The position numbers and the translations under genes were made by a program. The notes beneath the pieces are model-generated. The model did not search any database. It saw only the letters and a list, made by a program, of their open reading frames with translations, and had not been told where the DNA came from. From contig JAJFLC010000015.1 in assembly GCA_021772895.1 (NCBI GenBank), positions 1 to 64,000 of the forward strand: DNA of 64,000 nucleotides, read 5' to 3'. This document shows positions 36,715 to 47,130 of this stretch, in pieces. The DNA comes from Mariprofundaceae bacterium. GTDB taxonomy: Bacteria > Pseudomonadota > Zetaproteobacteria > Mariprofundales > Mariprofundaceae. Position 1 is the stretch's first letter; every line of letters begins with the position of its first letter.

Positions 36715-38535
36715 ATGTCCCGCAAAATTCGCAATATCGCTATCATCGCTCACGTTGACCATGGCAAAACCACGCTGGTTGATGAAATGCTAAAGCAGTC
36801 CAATACGCTGGAAGCGCGCGAAGAGATTGATGATCGCGCCATGGATTCCAATGATATTGAACGCGAACGCGGTATTACCATTCTCGCCAAGAATACAGCG
36901 ATTCAGTATGGCGACACCCTGATCAACATCGTTGATACACCTGGCCATGCCGACTTTGGTGGTGAAGTAGAGCGAATCCTTAACATGGTTGATGGTGTGG
37001 TTTTACTGGTTGATGCCCGTGAAGGACCTATGCCACAGACCAAGTTTGTAACCTCCAAGGCACTTGGTTTGGGACTGAAACCGATTGTTGTTGTCAATAA
37101 GATTGACCGTGAAGGTTCTGACCCGGATTCAGTTGTAGATAAAACGTTTGACCTTTTTGCATCGCTCGGTGCGACGGATGAACAGCTTGATTTTCCGGTT
37201 GTCTACGCATCAGCCAAAAATGGCTATGCCATGCTTGATCTCAGCGAAGAATCAGACAATCTAACCTGTCTTTTTGATACGGTTCTTCAGCATGTGGAGG
37301 AGCCGGGTGGTGATCCATCCGCACCGCTCCAAATGTTGGCCACAACACTTGATTGGGATGACTATATTGGTCGTATTGTCATTGGCCGTATAGCCAATGG
37401 AACCATGAAAACAGGCCAGGATGTCACTGTTGTTCATGCCGATGCATCACAATCTAAATTCAAAATAGCCAAAATCCTTGGTTTTAAAGGCCTGCATCGT
37501 ATCGAAGTTGAATCTGCACAGGCCGGTGACATTGTTGCTGTTGCAGGCATCGAAACAATTCATATTGGCGAAACCATTGCTAACCGTGAAAATCCGATTG
37601 CATTACCGGTTATCAAAGTTGATGAACCAACACTTTCGATGGAGTTGCACGTTAATAACTCCCCTCTGGCTGGAACCGAAGGTAAATTCATCACAACACG
37701 TCAGATTCGTGATCGTCTGTTCAAAGAAATTCGTACGAACGTAGCTATGCGGGTTGAAGAGACTGATTCAGCGGACATTTACAAAATCTCTGGGCGTGGT
37801 GAGCTGCATATTGGTATCCTGCTGGAAAACATGCGCCGTGAAGGTTTTGAAATGGCAGTGTCACGCCCAAGCGTCATCATTCGTGAAGTCGATGGGACTA
37901 AACAGGAACCCTACGAAAATGTTACTGTCGATGTGGATTCGGAGTATCAGGGCGCTGTGATTGAGAAGCTGGGCAAACGTGGCGCAGAGATGACACATAT
38001 GCAGGCGAACTCTGATGGAAACACCCGCATTGAATTTATGTGCCCTACCCGTGGATTGATTGGTTACACCTCTGAATTCATGACTGATACCCGTGGCACA
38101 GGTGTGATGCACCATGTTTTCCATGCGTATGGGCCATTTGTGGGTGCGCTTCCTGGCCGAACCAATGGTGTACTTATCTCGATGGCCGCAGGCGAATCGG
38201 TTGCTTTTGCTCTCTGGAAAATTCAGGAACGTGGTAAAATGTTTATCACTTCGGGTGTGAAAATTTATGAAGGTATGATCATCGGCATGAATAGCCGTGA
38301 TGATGATATGGTTGTTAACGGAACTCGCGAAAAGAAGTTAACCAACGTACGTGCTTCAGGTAAAGATGATTCAATTGATCTGGTGCCACCGCTGAATTTA
38401 TCGCTCGAACGTGCTATTGAGTTTATTGAGGATGATGAACTCGTTGAGATTACACCAAAATCGATTCGTTTACGTAAACGTATTTTACAAGAAAATGAAC
38501 GAAAACGTTCTGCGACTGCAAAACGCAACAAATAA
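36715..38535 (+). CDS. typA: ribosome-associated GTPase TypA/BipA
   Basis: 606 residues from [21 protein letters not shown], with GAGGT before the ATG. G1 AHVDHGKTT, the RGITILAKN switch [15 protein letters not shown] (G3), NKID (G4) and SA-type G5; then translation-factor barrel, EF-G-like domains III and V and the BipA-specific C-terminal domain ([12 protein letters not shown] onward). It works in ribosome assembly and stress or cold adaptation. Transcribed alone and followed by a strong terminator. Confidence 0.97.
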   Translation: MSRKIRNIAIIAHVDHGKTTLVDEMLKQSNTLEAREEIDDRAMDSNDIERERGITILAKNTAIQYGDTLINIVDTPGHADFGGEVERILNMVDGVVLLVDAREGPMPQTKFVTSKALGLGLKPIVVVNKIDREGSDPDSVVDKTFDLFASLGATDEQLDFPVVYASAKNGYAMLDLSEESDNLTCLFDTVLQHVEEPGGDPSAPLQMLATTLDWDDYIGRIVIGRIANGTMKTGQDVTVVHADASQSKFKIAKILGFKGLHRIEVESAQAGDIVAVAGIETIHIGETIANRENPIALPVIKVDEPTLSMELHVNNSPLAGTEGKFITTRQIRDRLFKEIRTNVAMRVEETDSADIYKISGRGELHIGILLENMRREGFEMAVSRPSVIIREVDGTKQEPYENVTVDVDSEYQGAVIEKLGKRGAEMTHMQANSDGNTRIEFMCPTRGLIGYTSEFMTDTRGTGVMHHVFHAYGPFVGALPGRTNGVLISMAAGESVAFALWKIQERGKMFITSGVKIYEGMIIGMNSRDDDMVVNGTREKKLTNVRASGKDDSIDLVPPLNLSLERAIEFIEDDELVEITPKSIRLRKRILQENERKRSATAKRNK

Positions 38536-38540
38536 AAAAA

Positions 38541-38563
38541 GGGCGCTTTAAGCGCCCTTTTTT
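38541..38563. terminator. bidirectional rho-independent terminator between typA and the cyclophilin gene
   Basis: GGGCGCT-TTA-AGCGCCC (38541-38557) is a perfect 7-bp stem with six T after it (38558-38563) and seven A before it (38534-38540), so it can stop transcription from both convergent genes. Confidence 0.93.
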
Positions 38564-38581
38564 AATGACTTGAAAAATCAC

Positions 38582-39190
38582 TTATGGCTGAAGCGTTACT
38601 TTATTCATCACCGTGCCATTTTTCAGCTGATCAACCACATCCATGCCTTCAACGACCTGACCAAACACCGTGTATTGGCGATCCAGATGGGGTTGCGACC
38701 CGAAACAGATATAGAACTGTGAACCGGCAGAATCAGGATCAGATGTACGTGCCATAGCAACCGTGCCACGCACATGTTTCGTTTCATTAAACTCGGCTTT
38801 GATTGAATAACCGGGACCACTGGTTCCTGTGCCACTCGGATCACCACCCTGAGCCATGAAACCCGGAATTACACGATGGAAAATAATGCCATCGTAATAA
38901 CCATTGTTTGTCAGCACCTTGAAATTTGCCACCGTATTGGGTGCGACATCCGGCAGTAGCTGGATTTTGATCGAGCCCAAATCTGTTTCAATCACAACAT
39001 GAGAACCTTCGGGAAGGTTTTTATCACTGGCCAACGGTGCTTTTTTAGGTGCTTTACTCATCATCTTCTCCACTTTGTCTTTTGATAGTTTAGAATTCGG
39101 AACCGAATTATCATATCCTGCATTACTGCTTGCTGGCATCATCAAAAAGGCCGAAACAAGAATTGGAAATATCGTTTTTTGCCATTTCAT
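38582..39190 (-). CDS. exported peptidyl-prolyl cis-trans isomerase, cyclophilin type
   Basis: 202 residues from MKWQKTIFPI, preceded by AGGAG; the longer frame extends back into truB and is rejected. Signal peptide 1-24 (ASSNA). Cyclophilin core: FHRVIPGFMAQGGDPSGTG, then GTVAMAR and SAGSQFYICF. It speeds proline isomerisation in periplasmic or envelope proteins. It overlaps truB by 4 bases (ATGA), so it ends the long rimP-nusA operon, in the position where many proteobacteria have rpsO. Confidence 0.95.
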   Translation of the reverse strand: MKWQKTIFPILVSAFLMMPASSNAGYDNSVPNSKLSKDKVEKMMSKAPKKAPLASDKNLPEGSHVVIETDLGSIKIQLLPDVAPNTVANFKVLTNNGYYDGIIFHRVIPGFMAQGGDPSGTGTSGPGYSIKAEFNETKHVRGTVAMARTSDPDSAGSQFYICFGSQPHLDRQYTVFGQVVEGMDVVDQLKNGTVMNKVTLQP

Positions 39191-40086
39191 AATAGTTTCT
39201 CCTGTGCTGAGGGTAAAATTCGGGATGGATGCAAAACCATACGTTTCATACCAGGTTTCAAATCTGCGGTGCCGAGCAGGCAATGATCCGCAAAGACTTT
39301 AACAAAGCCTTGTAAATCATCATTCACTTGTATCCGTTGCCCCTGAAGAAAACGTTTGCCTTCAGCTGCTTCCAGATTCACATCAGAAAGATCACGTAAC
39401 CATGTTGAAAGTGGTAAAATAATATGTTCTTTCTTTTCAATGGCCTCGTCCATATCAATCATCATCGATGATGGCCATCCACCTGTAGAAAGCCTGCGCA
39501 AAGCAGTCACACAGCCTCCCATAGCAAGCTTCTTTCCGATGTCCCGCGCCAGCGAACGCACATAGGTGCCTTTGGAGCATTTAACTTTCAAAGAAACCAG
39601 AGGAAATTTAAAGTCCAGTAATTCAAGCGTATGCACAGTGACCAAACGAGCAACCATCTCAACATCTTTGCCTTTACGCGCCAGCTCATGAGCGCGTTTA
39701 CCATCCATTCGAATGGCCGAATAAACAGGGGGAACCTGCTCCTGTTCTCCGATAAAGCTCTGTACCACGTTGAGTAATTGCTTTTCAGTGATCGTGCCAT
39801 CAAAGCGCTCTGTCACTTCACCTTCACAATCCAGAGAATCGGTCTGGTAACTCAGATCAAAGGTAAATTGATACTCTTTTTCCGCATTCAAGCCCATTTC
39901 TGCAAAACGTGTCGCTTCTCCCAATAAAACAGGAAGCATGCCTGTTGCCAGAGGGTCGAGCGTACCGGTATGCCCTGCTTTTATTTTTTTCGAGCCTGAA
40001 GGTGTGAAAAGACGAATCACCTCGTTCACTGCGCGGCGAGATGTCCAGCCCAATGGTTTATCCAGAAATAAAACACCTGAAATCAT
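39187..40086 (-). CDS. truB: tRNA pseudouridine-55 synthase TruB
   Basis: 299 residues. Catalytic Asp in AGHTGTLDPLATGMLPV (about 37-53), plus KEYQFTFDLSYQTDSLD, VPPVYSAIRMDGKRAHELARKG and CSKGTYVRSLARDIG. It makes the universal pseudouridine of the tRNA T loop. It shares one base with the nrnA stop (TAATG) and overlaps the cyclophilin gene, so three genes are tightly coupled. Confidence 0.97.
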   Translation of the reverse strand: MISGVLFLDKPLGWTSRRAVNEVIRLFTPSGSKKIKAGHTGTLDPLATGMLPVLLGEATRFAEMGLNAEKEYQFTFDLSYQTDSLDCEGEVTERFDGTITEKQLLNVVQSFIGEQEQVPPVYSAIRMDGKRAHELARKGKDVEMVARLVTVHTLELLDFKFPLVSLKVKCSKGTYVRSLARDIGKKLAMGGCVTALRRLSTGGWPSSMMIDMDEAIEKKEHIILPLSTWLRDLSDVNLEAAEGKRFLQGQRIQVNDDLQGFVKVFADHCLLGTADLKPGMKRMVLHPSRILPSAQEKLL

Positions 40087-41072
40087 TAATTTTTAAGGTA
40101 GGAAGATACCAAAGGACGAACCTTCTCAGTCACCTCAGCAAGTGTACCGGCAAGTGTACAGCCTGCTGCATAGCGATGTCCCCCGCCATGCAATTCACTT
40201 GCAAGTTTTCCAACATCAATGCCATTCACGCCACGAAAACTGACTTTCCAGTGACCTTCATATTCAGGCCTGATAAAAACAGTGATCTTTACACCGGTAA
40301 TGGCGCGACCATAATCGATAAAACCTTCTGTATCTTCGGTGTCGGCAGCGGTTGAAACATACATGTCTTCTGTTACGTGCAACCATGCAGAACGGTTTTT
40401 ATCATTTAGCTGGAGTGTATCGAGTGACATTTTCAATAGTTTAAGCCGTTCATGACTATTGCTACCGTAAACCGCCTTTGATGCCACTGCTGGTTCTGCA
40501 CCTGCTTCAACCAGGGCTGCTGCCAGATGAAATACATCAGCTGTAACCGTTGAAAGTCTGAAGCTTGCCGTGTCGGTCAAAAGTGCTACATAGATCGCAG
40601 CTGCCATGGCAGGCGTAAGTGCGATGCCAAGCGATAATAAAAGATCAAAAACCATTGCACCTGTCGCACAATAAGTTGCATTGACGACATTCACCTGTCC
40701 AAAACTGTTGTTACTGGCATGGTGGTCGATGTTGATCAGTGTTTTTCCTTCAAAAAAAGAATCTGGCATACCGAGCCGATATTTTGCGCCACAGTCCAAT
40801 GAAACAATGGTATCCACAGCACCTAAATGAACAAAAACTTCGCCCATGCCTGCTTTCTCAGCGCCATCAAGATAACGACAGATACGCGGAACCGGATGCA
40901 GGTTATGAATCCATACCTTCTTACCTATGGCTTTGAGTGCGTGGAACAGGGCGATTTGTGAACCAATACCATCCGAGTCCGGGTTTTTATGCGTAACAAG
41001 AACGATGCCCTTTGCATCACCCAATGCCTTAGCAACCAGACTCCAGTCAGTTGTTGCAATCATGGCTTTCAA
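40086..41072 (-). CDS. DHH/DHHA1 nanoRNase / pAp phosphatase NrnA-like
   Basis: 328 residues. DHH-family motifs: VLVTHKNPDSDGIGSQIAL, DCGAKYRLG, NIDHHASNN (the DHH motif) and a C-terminal DHHA1 domain with HGGGHRYAAGC. NrnA degrades short RNA oligomers and dephosphorylates 3'-phosphoadenosine 5'-phosphate. A gene of this family between rbfA and truB is common in several phyla. It overlaps rbfA by 4 bases. Confidence 0.92.
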   Translation of the reverse strand: MKAMIATTDWSLVAKALGDAKGIVLVTHKNPDSDGIGSQIALFHALKAIGKKVWIHNLHPVPRICRYLDGAEKAGMGEVFVHLGAVDTIVSLDCGAKYRLGMPDSFFEGKTLINIDHHASNNSFGQVNVVNATYCATGAMVFDLLLSLGIALTPAMAAAIYVALLTDTASFRLSTVTADVFHLAAALVEAGAEPAVASKAVYGSNSHERLKLLKMSLDTLQLNDKNRSAWLHVTEDMYVSTAADTEDTEGFIDYGRAITGVKITVFIRPEYEGHWKVSFRGVNGIDVGKLASELHGGGHRYAAGCTLAGTLAEVTEKVRPLVSSYLKN

Positions 41073-41416
41073 GTGCGCTCTATCCTGCTTAGCAGATCCA
41101 TGACGGTACCACTTTTATCAAACGCATCATCCCATAGAAAGCGCAACGTTGGAAAACGCCGCTTAGGCAACGCCTTCCGCAGCTCATGTTCCAAATGAGG
41201 GCGTATTTTATTTAGTCGTTCTACAACCATTGCAGGGTTGCTCTCATCCATGCGATGAACAAAAACAGACATGCCTTGCCTTGCCTTGGAAGGCTCTAAA
41301 CGTGTGATGCTGATTCCAAGCAACGTTGGATCATCAATTTCCCGCTGCATAAGCGTCGTCAGAAGGCGATGAATGTCTGTTTGCAGACGGTTTTTTCCTG
41401 TGGGTCGGTTCGCCAT
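41069..41416 (-). CDS. rbfA: 30S ribosome-binding factor RbfA
   Basis: 115 residues with a single KH-type fold: RLQTDIHRLLTTLMQREIDDPTLLGISITRLEPSKARQ and the C-terminal LRFLWDDAFDKSG. It assists maturation of the 16S 5' end and cold adaptation. It starts 5 bases after the infB stop, the normal order. Confidence 0.94.
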   Translation of the reverse strand: MANRPTGKNRLQTDIHRLLTTLMQREIDDPTLLGISITRLEPSKARQGMSVFVHRMDESNPAMVVERLNKIRPHLEHELRKALPKRRFPTLRFLWDDAFDKSGTVMDLLSRIERT

Positions 41417-41421
41417 GTTTG

Positions 41422-44400
41422 TTACAGTGTAGCAGCAACTTCCTCAATAATATAAAACTCGAAGCTGTCTCCTACCTTCACATCATTGAATTTTTCAATG
41501 CCAATACCACATTCATAACCACTCTTAACTTCTTTCACGTCATCCTTGAAACGTCTCAGAGAGGCAAGGGTGCCATCATAGATCAGCACACTTTCACGCA
41601 ATACACGCACGTTTGAGTTACGGAGTGCATAACCATCCGTCATGTAGCAACCTGCAACCGCACCAATCTTCGGCACCTGGAAAACATCACGAACTTCCGC
41701 ACTGCCTGTGACCTTCTCAACCTTATCCGGCGAAAGCTTGCCTGCCATCGCTGCCTTGATGTCATCAATGGCATCGTAAATCACTTTGTAAAAACGGACA
41801 TCAACACCTTCAGTTTCTGCAAGCTTCTTGCCTTTTGTTTCCGGACGGACATTAAATCCAATCACAATCGCATTCGCAGCCGATGCCAACATGATGTCAG
41901 ACTCTGTAATACCACCGATTCCTTTAAGGATCACTTTCACTTCAACGTCTTCAGTTCCAGCTTTGACCAGAGATTCAGCCATGGCCTCAACAGAACCCGT
42001 CACATCACCCTTGATGAGAACAGGTACTTCTGCCATGCCGCTCTGCACTGCTGCAAAGAGATCATCAAAGCTTGCCTTCGTCTGTGTATCAACGCCCTGT
42101 TGACGCGCTTTCTCCTTACGATAAGAGATAATATCACGTGCCTGGCGTTCATTTTCAACCACAACGATTTCCTGACCTGCTTCAGGAACTTCTTCCAACC
42201 CAAGCAGTTCAAATGGAATCGATGGGCCTGCCGTTTTGTGCTGCACTGCATTTTCATCTACAAGGGCACGAATACGCCCCATAACTGTACCAACCACTGC
42301 AATATCACCCTTCTTAAAGGTACCGTTTTTCACCAAAACGGTTGCAGCCGGGCCTCTGCCTTTATCCAAACGTGACTCAATAACCACGCCTTGACCACGC
42401 CGTTCCGGATTTGCTTTCAACTCAAGAATTTCTGTCTGCAATGCAAGCATTTCAAGCAGGTCATCCAGGCCTTGTCCCGTATGAGCCGAGACAGGCACAA
42501 AGATCGTATCGCCACCCCACTCTTCTGAAACAACCTCATGTTCGGAAAGCTGACGCATGACTTTTTCTACGTCTGCGCCTTCTTTATCCATTTTGTTGAC
42601 GGCCACAATGATCGGAACGCCTGCTGCACGTGCATGGTTCAATGCTTCAACTGTTTGTGGCATCACACCATCATCGGCTGCAACAACCAGAACAGCCACA
42701 TCTGTCAATCTTGCACCACGCGCACGTAATCCTGTGAATGCCTCATGGCCAGGTGTATCAACAAATACAACACGTTCACCACTTTCTACCTTCACCATAT
42801 AAGCACCAATGTGCTGCGTGATGCCTCCGGCTTCACCATCTGCCACACTGGCTTTGCGCAAGGCATCAAGAATTGAAGTTTTACCATGATCTACATGGCC
42901 CATCACCACCACAACAGGCGGACGTGGTTTCAAGTTCTCTTCTTCCTCTTCAATGCGTTCAACAAGCGCATCTTCAACTGCAGCCTCGTTGATCACTTTC
43001 GCTTTATGGCCAAATTCTTCAACGATCAAAGCCGCTGTTTCGGCATCAACACTCTCATTGATGGTTACGGTCGATCCCATCTCAAACAACTTTTTAACAA
43101 CTTCGCTACCTTTAATCGCCATGCGGCTGGCAAGCTCACCTACAAAGATTGGATCAGTAATTTCAACTTCGCGGGTTACAAAATCTGCATCATCTTTGGT
43201 AATATGTTTGATTCGACCACGGCCACCACGGGCCAGGCGTGCCTGACGCTCCATCTGCTCCTCAGTCATCACCACATTACGATTGGAAGCATAATTGCGT
43301 TTGGCAGCCTTCTCTGCCGGAGATAACCGGCGTTTCTGATGCCTGCCGGCAGGTCCGCCTCCAAAAGCTCCGCGCCGTTTCACGCCTTCCGCAGGCGGTG
43401 CTACAGGCTGAGGAGAAACTGCAACTGAAGGTGAACGCCTTGGTCCGCCAGAAGCCGCCCCACCAGGTCTTGCGGCCCCAGAAGCTGTCCTCGGAGGGCC
43501 TGATGAACGCTCTTTTCGCCTTTCAGCGCGTTCAGTACTGATCTTTGCTTCAATCTGTTTAATCGAAGAACGTGGCGCTTTCGACGCTGCGATCTGCGCT
43601 GGCGTTAAACCACGACGAATGGTTGTACGTGGGCCTGAGTTGCTTGTGCTCCGCCCACCTTTGTCTCTTGCATCTGCCGGTGCACGTCTTGCATCTGCCG
43701 GTGCACGTCTTGCATCTGCCGGTGCACGTCTTGCATCTGCCGGTGCACGTCTTGCATCTGTCGGTGCACGTCTTGCGTCTGCCGGTGCACGTCTTGCATC
43801 TGCCGGTGCACGTCTTGCATCTGCCGGTGCACGTCTTGCATCTGCCGGTGCACGTCTTGCATCTGCCGGTGCACGTCTTGCATCTGCCGGTGCACTGGCA
43901 GGCCTGGAGTCACGATGGACTTCACGTTTAACAGCTCTCGATTTCGATGCTTCCGCTTTCTCTTTCTTTAATGTTTCAACTGCCTGAGCAGCTCGCTGAG
44001 CTGGAGAAAGTTTGCTGGCTGGCGTTTTAGCCTTTGGTTTTGTCGAAGCTTCAGGTGCAACTTCTTTAACAGGTGCCTTGCTCGGTTCTAACGCCGGAGC
44101 TGTAACCACCTCTTCAACCACATCACTAACCGGTGGTATACTTGCTGGCTGCTGACCTGGCACACGGCGGCGGCGAACAGCAACCTGTACAGTACGCCCT
44201 CGACCATCAACACTGCTGGCAGGACCACGTGTCTGGCCTGCAACCATCGGACGATTTAAAGTCAGGGTTTTACCGCCGGATGGGTTGTTGGTATCTTGGT
44301 GCTTTAAGGATGCCTTAATTTTTGCCGTGTCTTCATCGTTAAGAAGCGTCGTTGGCCCACTAACCACCACACTACAGTTCACTGCAGCACGTTGCACTTC

Positions 44401-44454
44401 TGCAACTGTAACACTTAGTTCTTTAGCCAATTCGAGGATGCGTTTGTTCGCCAT
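41422..44454 (-). CDS. infB: translation initiation factor IF-2
   Basis: 1010 residues. N-terminal IF2_N domain ([14 protein letters not shown]), a long low-complexity region including an 11-unit APADARR repeat (about 187-261), second IF2 N-terminal domain (about 427-480), then the GTPase: [16 protein letters not shown] (G1), [19 protein letters not shown] (G3), NKMD (G4), followed by domains II-IV. It places initiator tRNA on the 30S subunit. The N-terminal region is about 120 residues longer than in E. coli. The spacer from the YlxR gene is 21 bases. Confidence 0.98.
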   Translation of the reverse strand: MANKRILELAKELSVTVAEVQRAAVNCSVVVSGPTTLLNDEDTAKIKASLKHQDTNNPSGGKTLTLNRPMVAGQTRGPASSVDGRGRTVQVAVRRRRVPGQQPASIPPVSDVVEEVVTAPALEPSKAPVKEVAPEASTKPKAKTPASKLSPAQRAAQAVETLKKEKAEASKSRAVKREVHRDSRPASAPADARRAPADARRAPADARRAPADARRAPADARRAPADARRAPTDARRAPADARRAPADARRAPADARRAPADARDKGGRSTSNSGPRTTIRRGLTPAQIAASKAPRSSIKQIEAKISTERAERRKERSSGPPRTASGAARPGGAASGGPRRSPSVAVSPQPVAPPAEGVKRRGAFGGGPAGRHQKRRLSPAEKAAKRNYASNRNVVMTEEQMERQARLARGGRGRIKHITKDDADFVTREVEITDPIFVGELASRMAIKGSEVVKKLFEMGSTVTINESVDAETAALIVEEFGHKAKVINEAAVEDALVERIEEEEENLKPRPPVVVVMGHVDHGKTSILDALRKASVADGEAGGITQHIGAYMVKVESGERVVFVDTPGHEAFTGLRARGARLTDVAVLVVAADDGVMPQTVEALNHARAAGVPIIVAVNKMDKEGADVEKVMRQLSEHEVVSEEWGGDTIFVPVSAHTGQGLDDLLEMLALQTEILELKANPERRGQGVVIESRLDKGRGPAATVLVKNGTFKKGDIAVVGTVMGRIRALVDENAVQHKTAGPSIPFELLGLEEVPEAGQEIVVVENERQARDIISYRKEKARQQGVDTQTKASFDDLFAAVQSGMAEVPVLIKGDVTGSVEAMAESLVKAGTEDVEVKVILKGIGGITESDIMLASAANAIVIGFNVRPETKGKKLAETEGVDVRFYKVIYDAIDDIKAAMAGKLSPDKVEKVTGSAEVRDVFQVPKIGAVAGCYMTDGYALRNSNVRVLRESVLIYDGTLASLRRFKDDVKEVKSGYECGIGIEKFNDVKVGDSFEFYIIEEVAATL
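43670..43900. repeat. eleven 21-bp tandem repeats inside infB
   Basis: The unit reads GCATCTGCCGGTGCACGTCTT on the plus strand in 21-base steps; 11 copies with only a few single-base differences (TGTCGG in unit 5, GCGTCT in unit 6). On the coding strand it gives APADARR, with one APTDARR. Because the unit is a multiple of three, copy-number change keeps the reading frame. Near-identity at DNA level implies recent expansion. Confidence 0.95.
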
Positions 44455-44475
44455 GTAGTACCTTTACCCTGATTC

Positions 44476-45120
44476 CTAACTCATTTTCAACTCATGTGCC
44501 CGCTCATACCAAACACAAAACCGATGAAGCTTTACTGATATCGTCTTTGTCTCCAAAGCCGCTACAGAAACTTTATCTCTCGCAAAAGCTTCGGCAAGAA
44601 ACTCAGTAGAAAAACCGTGTAATACAAACGTTTTTCTTCCTGACTCCAACCGCTTCTCCGCGGCATCACTTACTTGCCGTGTAAGCGCATCACCCGCATC
44701 TGCTGCCAATAATACCAGCAAGGGCCCACTCTTCCACATCTGATGCATAATCGCATCTCTTCCCAACACCGCAGCAGCGCGATATTGCGAAAACAGACGC
44801 ATCAACTGTTGATACAGGCCATCCTGCATCCGTCCGATCAGTTTCGAACACTGTGGCAGTTGCACACTAAAATTCCTGCGCAAAGCACCAAGCCTCTTAT
44901 CCGACAAGTTTTCAAGACACCCCTGCTCCATACAAAGATAAGTGCCTCGTCCCGGTGCCTTTTGAAAAAGATCAGGCCAAACCTGTCCTTCATCATCCAC
45001 CACCAATCGTAACATCACTGTCTTCTCCACCTTATTTCGGCACATCAGACATTGGCGTTGATTCAGTTTCTTTTCGGCCTTCGGATCAGAACTTGAAACA
45101 ACATTGGAAAGCTTACTCAA
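44476..45120 (-). CDS. YlxR (DUF448) and L7Ae-like fusion, RNA-binding
   Basis: 214 residues. The N-terminal YlxR domain (about 18-100) shows RQCLMCR, VVDDEGQVWPD and APGRGTYLC; the C-terminal part (about 110-190) looks like an L7Ae/YlxQ-type RNA-binding domain (GPLLVLLAADAGDALTR). In Bacillus these are two separate genes between nusA and infB; here they are one. Role is probably in RNA or ribosome metabolism. It overlaps nusA by 8 bases. Confidence 0.85.
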   Translation of the reverse strand: MSKLSNVVSSSDPKAEKKLNQRQCLMCRNKVEKTVMLRLVVDDEGQVWPDLFQKAPGRGTYLCMEQGCLENLSDKRLGALRRNFSVQLPQCSKLIGRMQDGLYQQLMRLFSQYRAAAVLGRDAIMHQMWKSGPLLVLLAADAGDALTRQVSDAAEKRLESGRKTFVLHGFSTEFLAEAFARDKVSVAALETKTISVKLHRFCVWYERAHELKMS

Positions 45121-46582
45121 ACCAGCCGCTGGCCTCTCTTGCTGCCAAAATAAGTGCTTCTGCTTCTTCCCGATTCAAACCTTCAATATCTTCAATCTCA
45201 TCCACTGAGGCATCCGCCAGAGCAGCCACAGCCGCCATATCACGTGCAGCAAGCTGCTCAGCAATCTCACGGGTCATACCCGGCAAATCCAGCAATGATA
45301 CTGTGGATTCACCTTCTTCGGCCGAACCTTGAAGTGCTTTATCCAGCAATGCATTACGTGCACGTTTCTGAATTTCCTGAGCCAGTTCACTGTCCAGACC
45401 TTCCACAGAGGCCAGATCTTCAATCGCACAATAAGCCAGATCATCCAGAGCTACAAAACCCTGACTTACCAGCAATGAAGCAAAGTTTTCATCAACATCA
45501 AGCCCGGCCTGAAAATCCACTTTGGCCGATTCAACTTCATCGGTACGTTTCTGCTGCTCTTCACCCGACGACATAATTTCAATATTCCAGCCGGAAAGCT
45601 CCGATGCCAGACGCACATTCTGACCACGGCGACCAATGGCAATGGCAAGGTTGTCCTCAGCAACGGCTACTTCAATGGTACCTTTCTCTTCATCCACCAT
45701 CACACGTTCAATCTCAGCAGGCGCAAGTGCGTTCACAACAAATGCAGCAGGATCTTCTGTCCATTCAATGATATCGATCTTTTCGCCATGCAATTCATTC
45801 ACAACTGCCTGCACGCGTGCACCACGCATACCCACACATGCACCCACCGGGTCGACACTTGGGTCTGTAGAAATCACAGCAATTTTACTGCGGGAACCGG
45901 GATCACGGGAAATCGCCTGAATTGCAATCAAGCCATCCTGAAGCTCCGGTACTTCCTGCTCAAAGAGATTCAGCACCATGCCTGCATCAGAACGGGAAAT
46001 AAAAACCAATGGGCCTTTTGGTTGATTGCGTACTTCGCGAAGATAGGCACGTACACGATCACCCTGGCGAAATGATTCACGTGGCAACAAGTCTTCGCGG
46101 TACATCACCGCTTCACCACGACCAAGGTCAACATAAACATTGCCACGCTCTACACGTTTTACGATACCTGTAATCAACTCGCCTACACGCGGTTCATATT
46201 CAGCGACAACACGATCACGTTCGGCTTCACGAATTTTTTGGTTAATCACCTGTTTCGCGGTCTGTGCAGCAATGCGTCCCAACTCAATTGGTGGCAGTGA
46301 TTCACGGAATTCAGTACCCAGTGCTGCATTAGAATCAATTTCTTTACCCTGCTCCAGAGTCAAGTCATTCTCTTCCTCTTCAACCTCTTCAACCACAGTA
46401 CGCACATGACTAAGCTTCATTTCCCCAGTATCACGATCAATGATGGCCTCAATATTCTTATTCCCATAAGTACGACGAGCAGCAGTTCTGATTGCCTGCT
46501 CCATCGCTTCAATCACCAACTCACGGTCAACTGACTTTTCACGAGCCACTGCATCGGCTACCTGTAACATTTCAACATTCAT
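45113..46582 (-). CDS. nusA: transcription termination/antitermination factor NusA
   Basis: 489 residues. N-terminal RNA polymerase-binding domain, S1 domain (GELITGIVKRVERGNVYVDLGRGEAVM), two KH domains (ACVGMRGARVQAV and AIGRRGQNVRLAS), and C-terminal acidic repeats with helix-hairpin-helix (DLASVEGLDSELAQEIQKRA and DEIEDIEGLNREEAEALI). It controls pausing, termination and antitermination. It overlaps the YlxR gene; 77 bases separate it from rimP with no visible structure. Confidence 0.97.
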   Translation of the reverse strand: MNVEMLQVADAVAREKSVDRELVIEAMEQAIRTAARRTYGNKNIEAIIDRDTGEMKLSHVRTVVEEVEEEENDLTLEQGKEIDSNAALGTEFRESLPPIELGRIAAQTAKQVINQKIREAERDRVVAEYEPRVGELITGIVKRVERGNVYVDLGRGEAVMYREDLLPRESFRQGDRVRAYLREVRNQPKGPLVFISRSDAGMVLNLFEQEVPELQDGLIAIQAISRDPGSRSKIAVISTDPSVDPVGACVGMRGARVQAVVNELHGEKIDIIEWTEDPAAFVVNALAPAEIERVMVDEEKGTIEVAVAEDNLAIAIGRRGQNVRLASELSGWNIEIMSSGEEQQKRTDEVESAKVDFQAGLDVDENFASLLVSQGFVALDDLAYCAIEDLASVEGLDSELAQEIQKRARNALLDKALQGSAEEGESTVSLLDLPGMTREIAEQLAARDMAAVAALADASVDEIEDIEGLNREEAEALILAAREASGWFE

Positions 46583-46659
46583 TGTTTGTTATCCTCTTCC
46601 ATTCCATCTCAAACACAGTTTAATTTTTAATAAAACCAACACAACAGGGTTCATCCAGC

Positions 46660-47130
46660 TTATTTGCTTTTGCCGCCTGATACTTTCTTCCAGTTTACTG
46701 CACGCATCACTTTTTTCACTTCACTCATTGCAAAATAACGCGGCTCGCACCCTTCTTCCTGAATCAAAAAACCATCCTGATCCGGCCCAAGGTTTTCGCC
46801 TTCTATCGACTCAGCCTCTTCAAACTCCACCTGAATCCATTCATGTTTATAGCGTTCAAAATCAGCACTGGCTGTCAGCGGCCAATCCAATCCAGGTGAT
46901 GAAAGTTCAAGGCGGAACTTACCTTCAATCAAATCTTCCACATCCAGCTGCAAAGCCAGGCCCCGGCTAATCCGGGCCAACGAATCTGAATCCACACCGC
47001 CCTTGCGGTCCACAAGTACCTGAACAAGCTGATTCGCTTTGGCACCGCCCATGCGGACCTTAAGCACATCAACCCCAAGCTCTTCAGCAATAGGAGAAAC
47101 CAATTCAAAAACTTTTGATTCCAGACTCAC
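46660..47130 (-). CDS. rimP: ribosome maturation factor RimP
   Basis: 156 residues. Recognised by ELGVDVLKVRMGGAKANQLVQVLVDRKGG, DSLARISRGLALQLDVED and LELSSPGLDWPL. It is needed for assembly of the small ribosomal subunit. First gene of the minus-strand operon rimP-nusA-ylxR-infB-rbfA-nrnA-truB-cyclophilin; the promoter should lie in the spacer to its right. Confidence 0.96.
   Translation of the reverse strand: MSLESKVFELVSPIAEELGVDVLKVRMGGAKANQLVQVLVDRKGGVDSDSLARISRGLALQLDVEDLIEGKFRLELSSPGLDWPLTASADFERYKHEWIQVEFEEAESIEGENLGPDQDGFLIQEEGCEPRYFAMSEVKKVMRAVNWKKVSGGKSK

Noticed and set aside
42886-43326. 146-codon plus-strand open frame opposite infB
   Set aside because: No similarity or ribosome site; it is the complement of conserved IF-2 sequence.
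43670-43900. CRISPR-like appearance of regular repeats
   Set aside because: Units are directly tandem without spacers and code for a conserved-frame peptide in infB.
43572-43987. Open frames on the plus strand and in another minus-strand frame through the infB repeat
   Set aside because: A 21-base repeat keeps every frame open if one unit has no stop. The proteins are simple repeats, and infB is unmistakable in this place.
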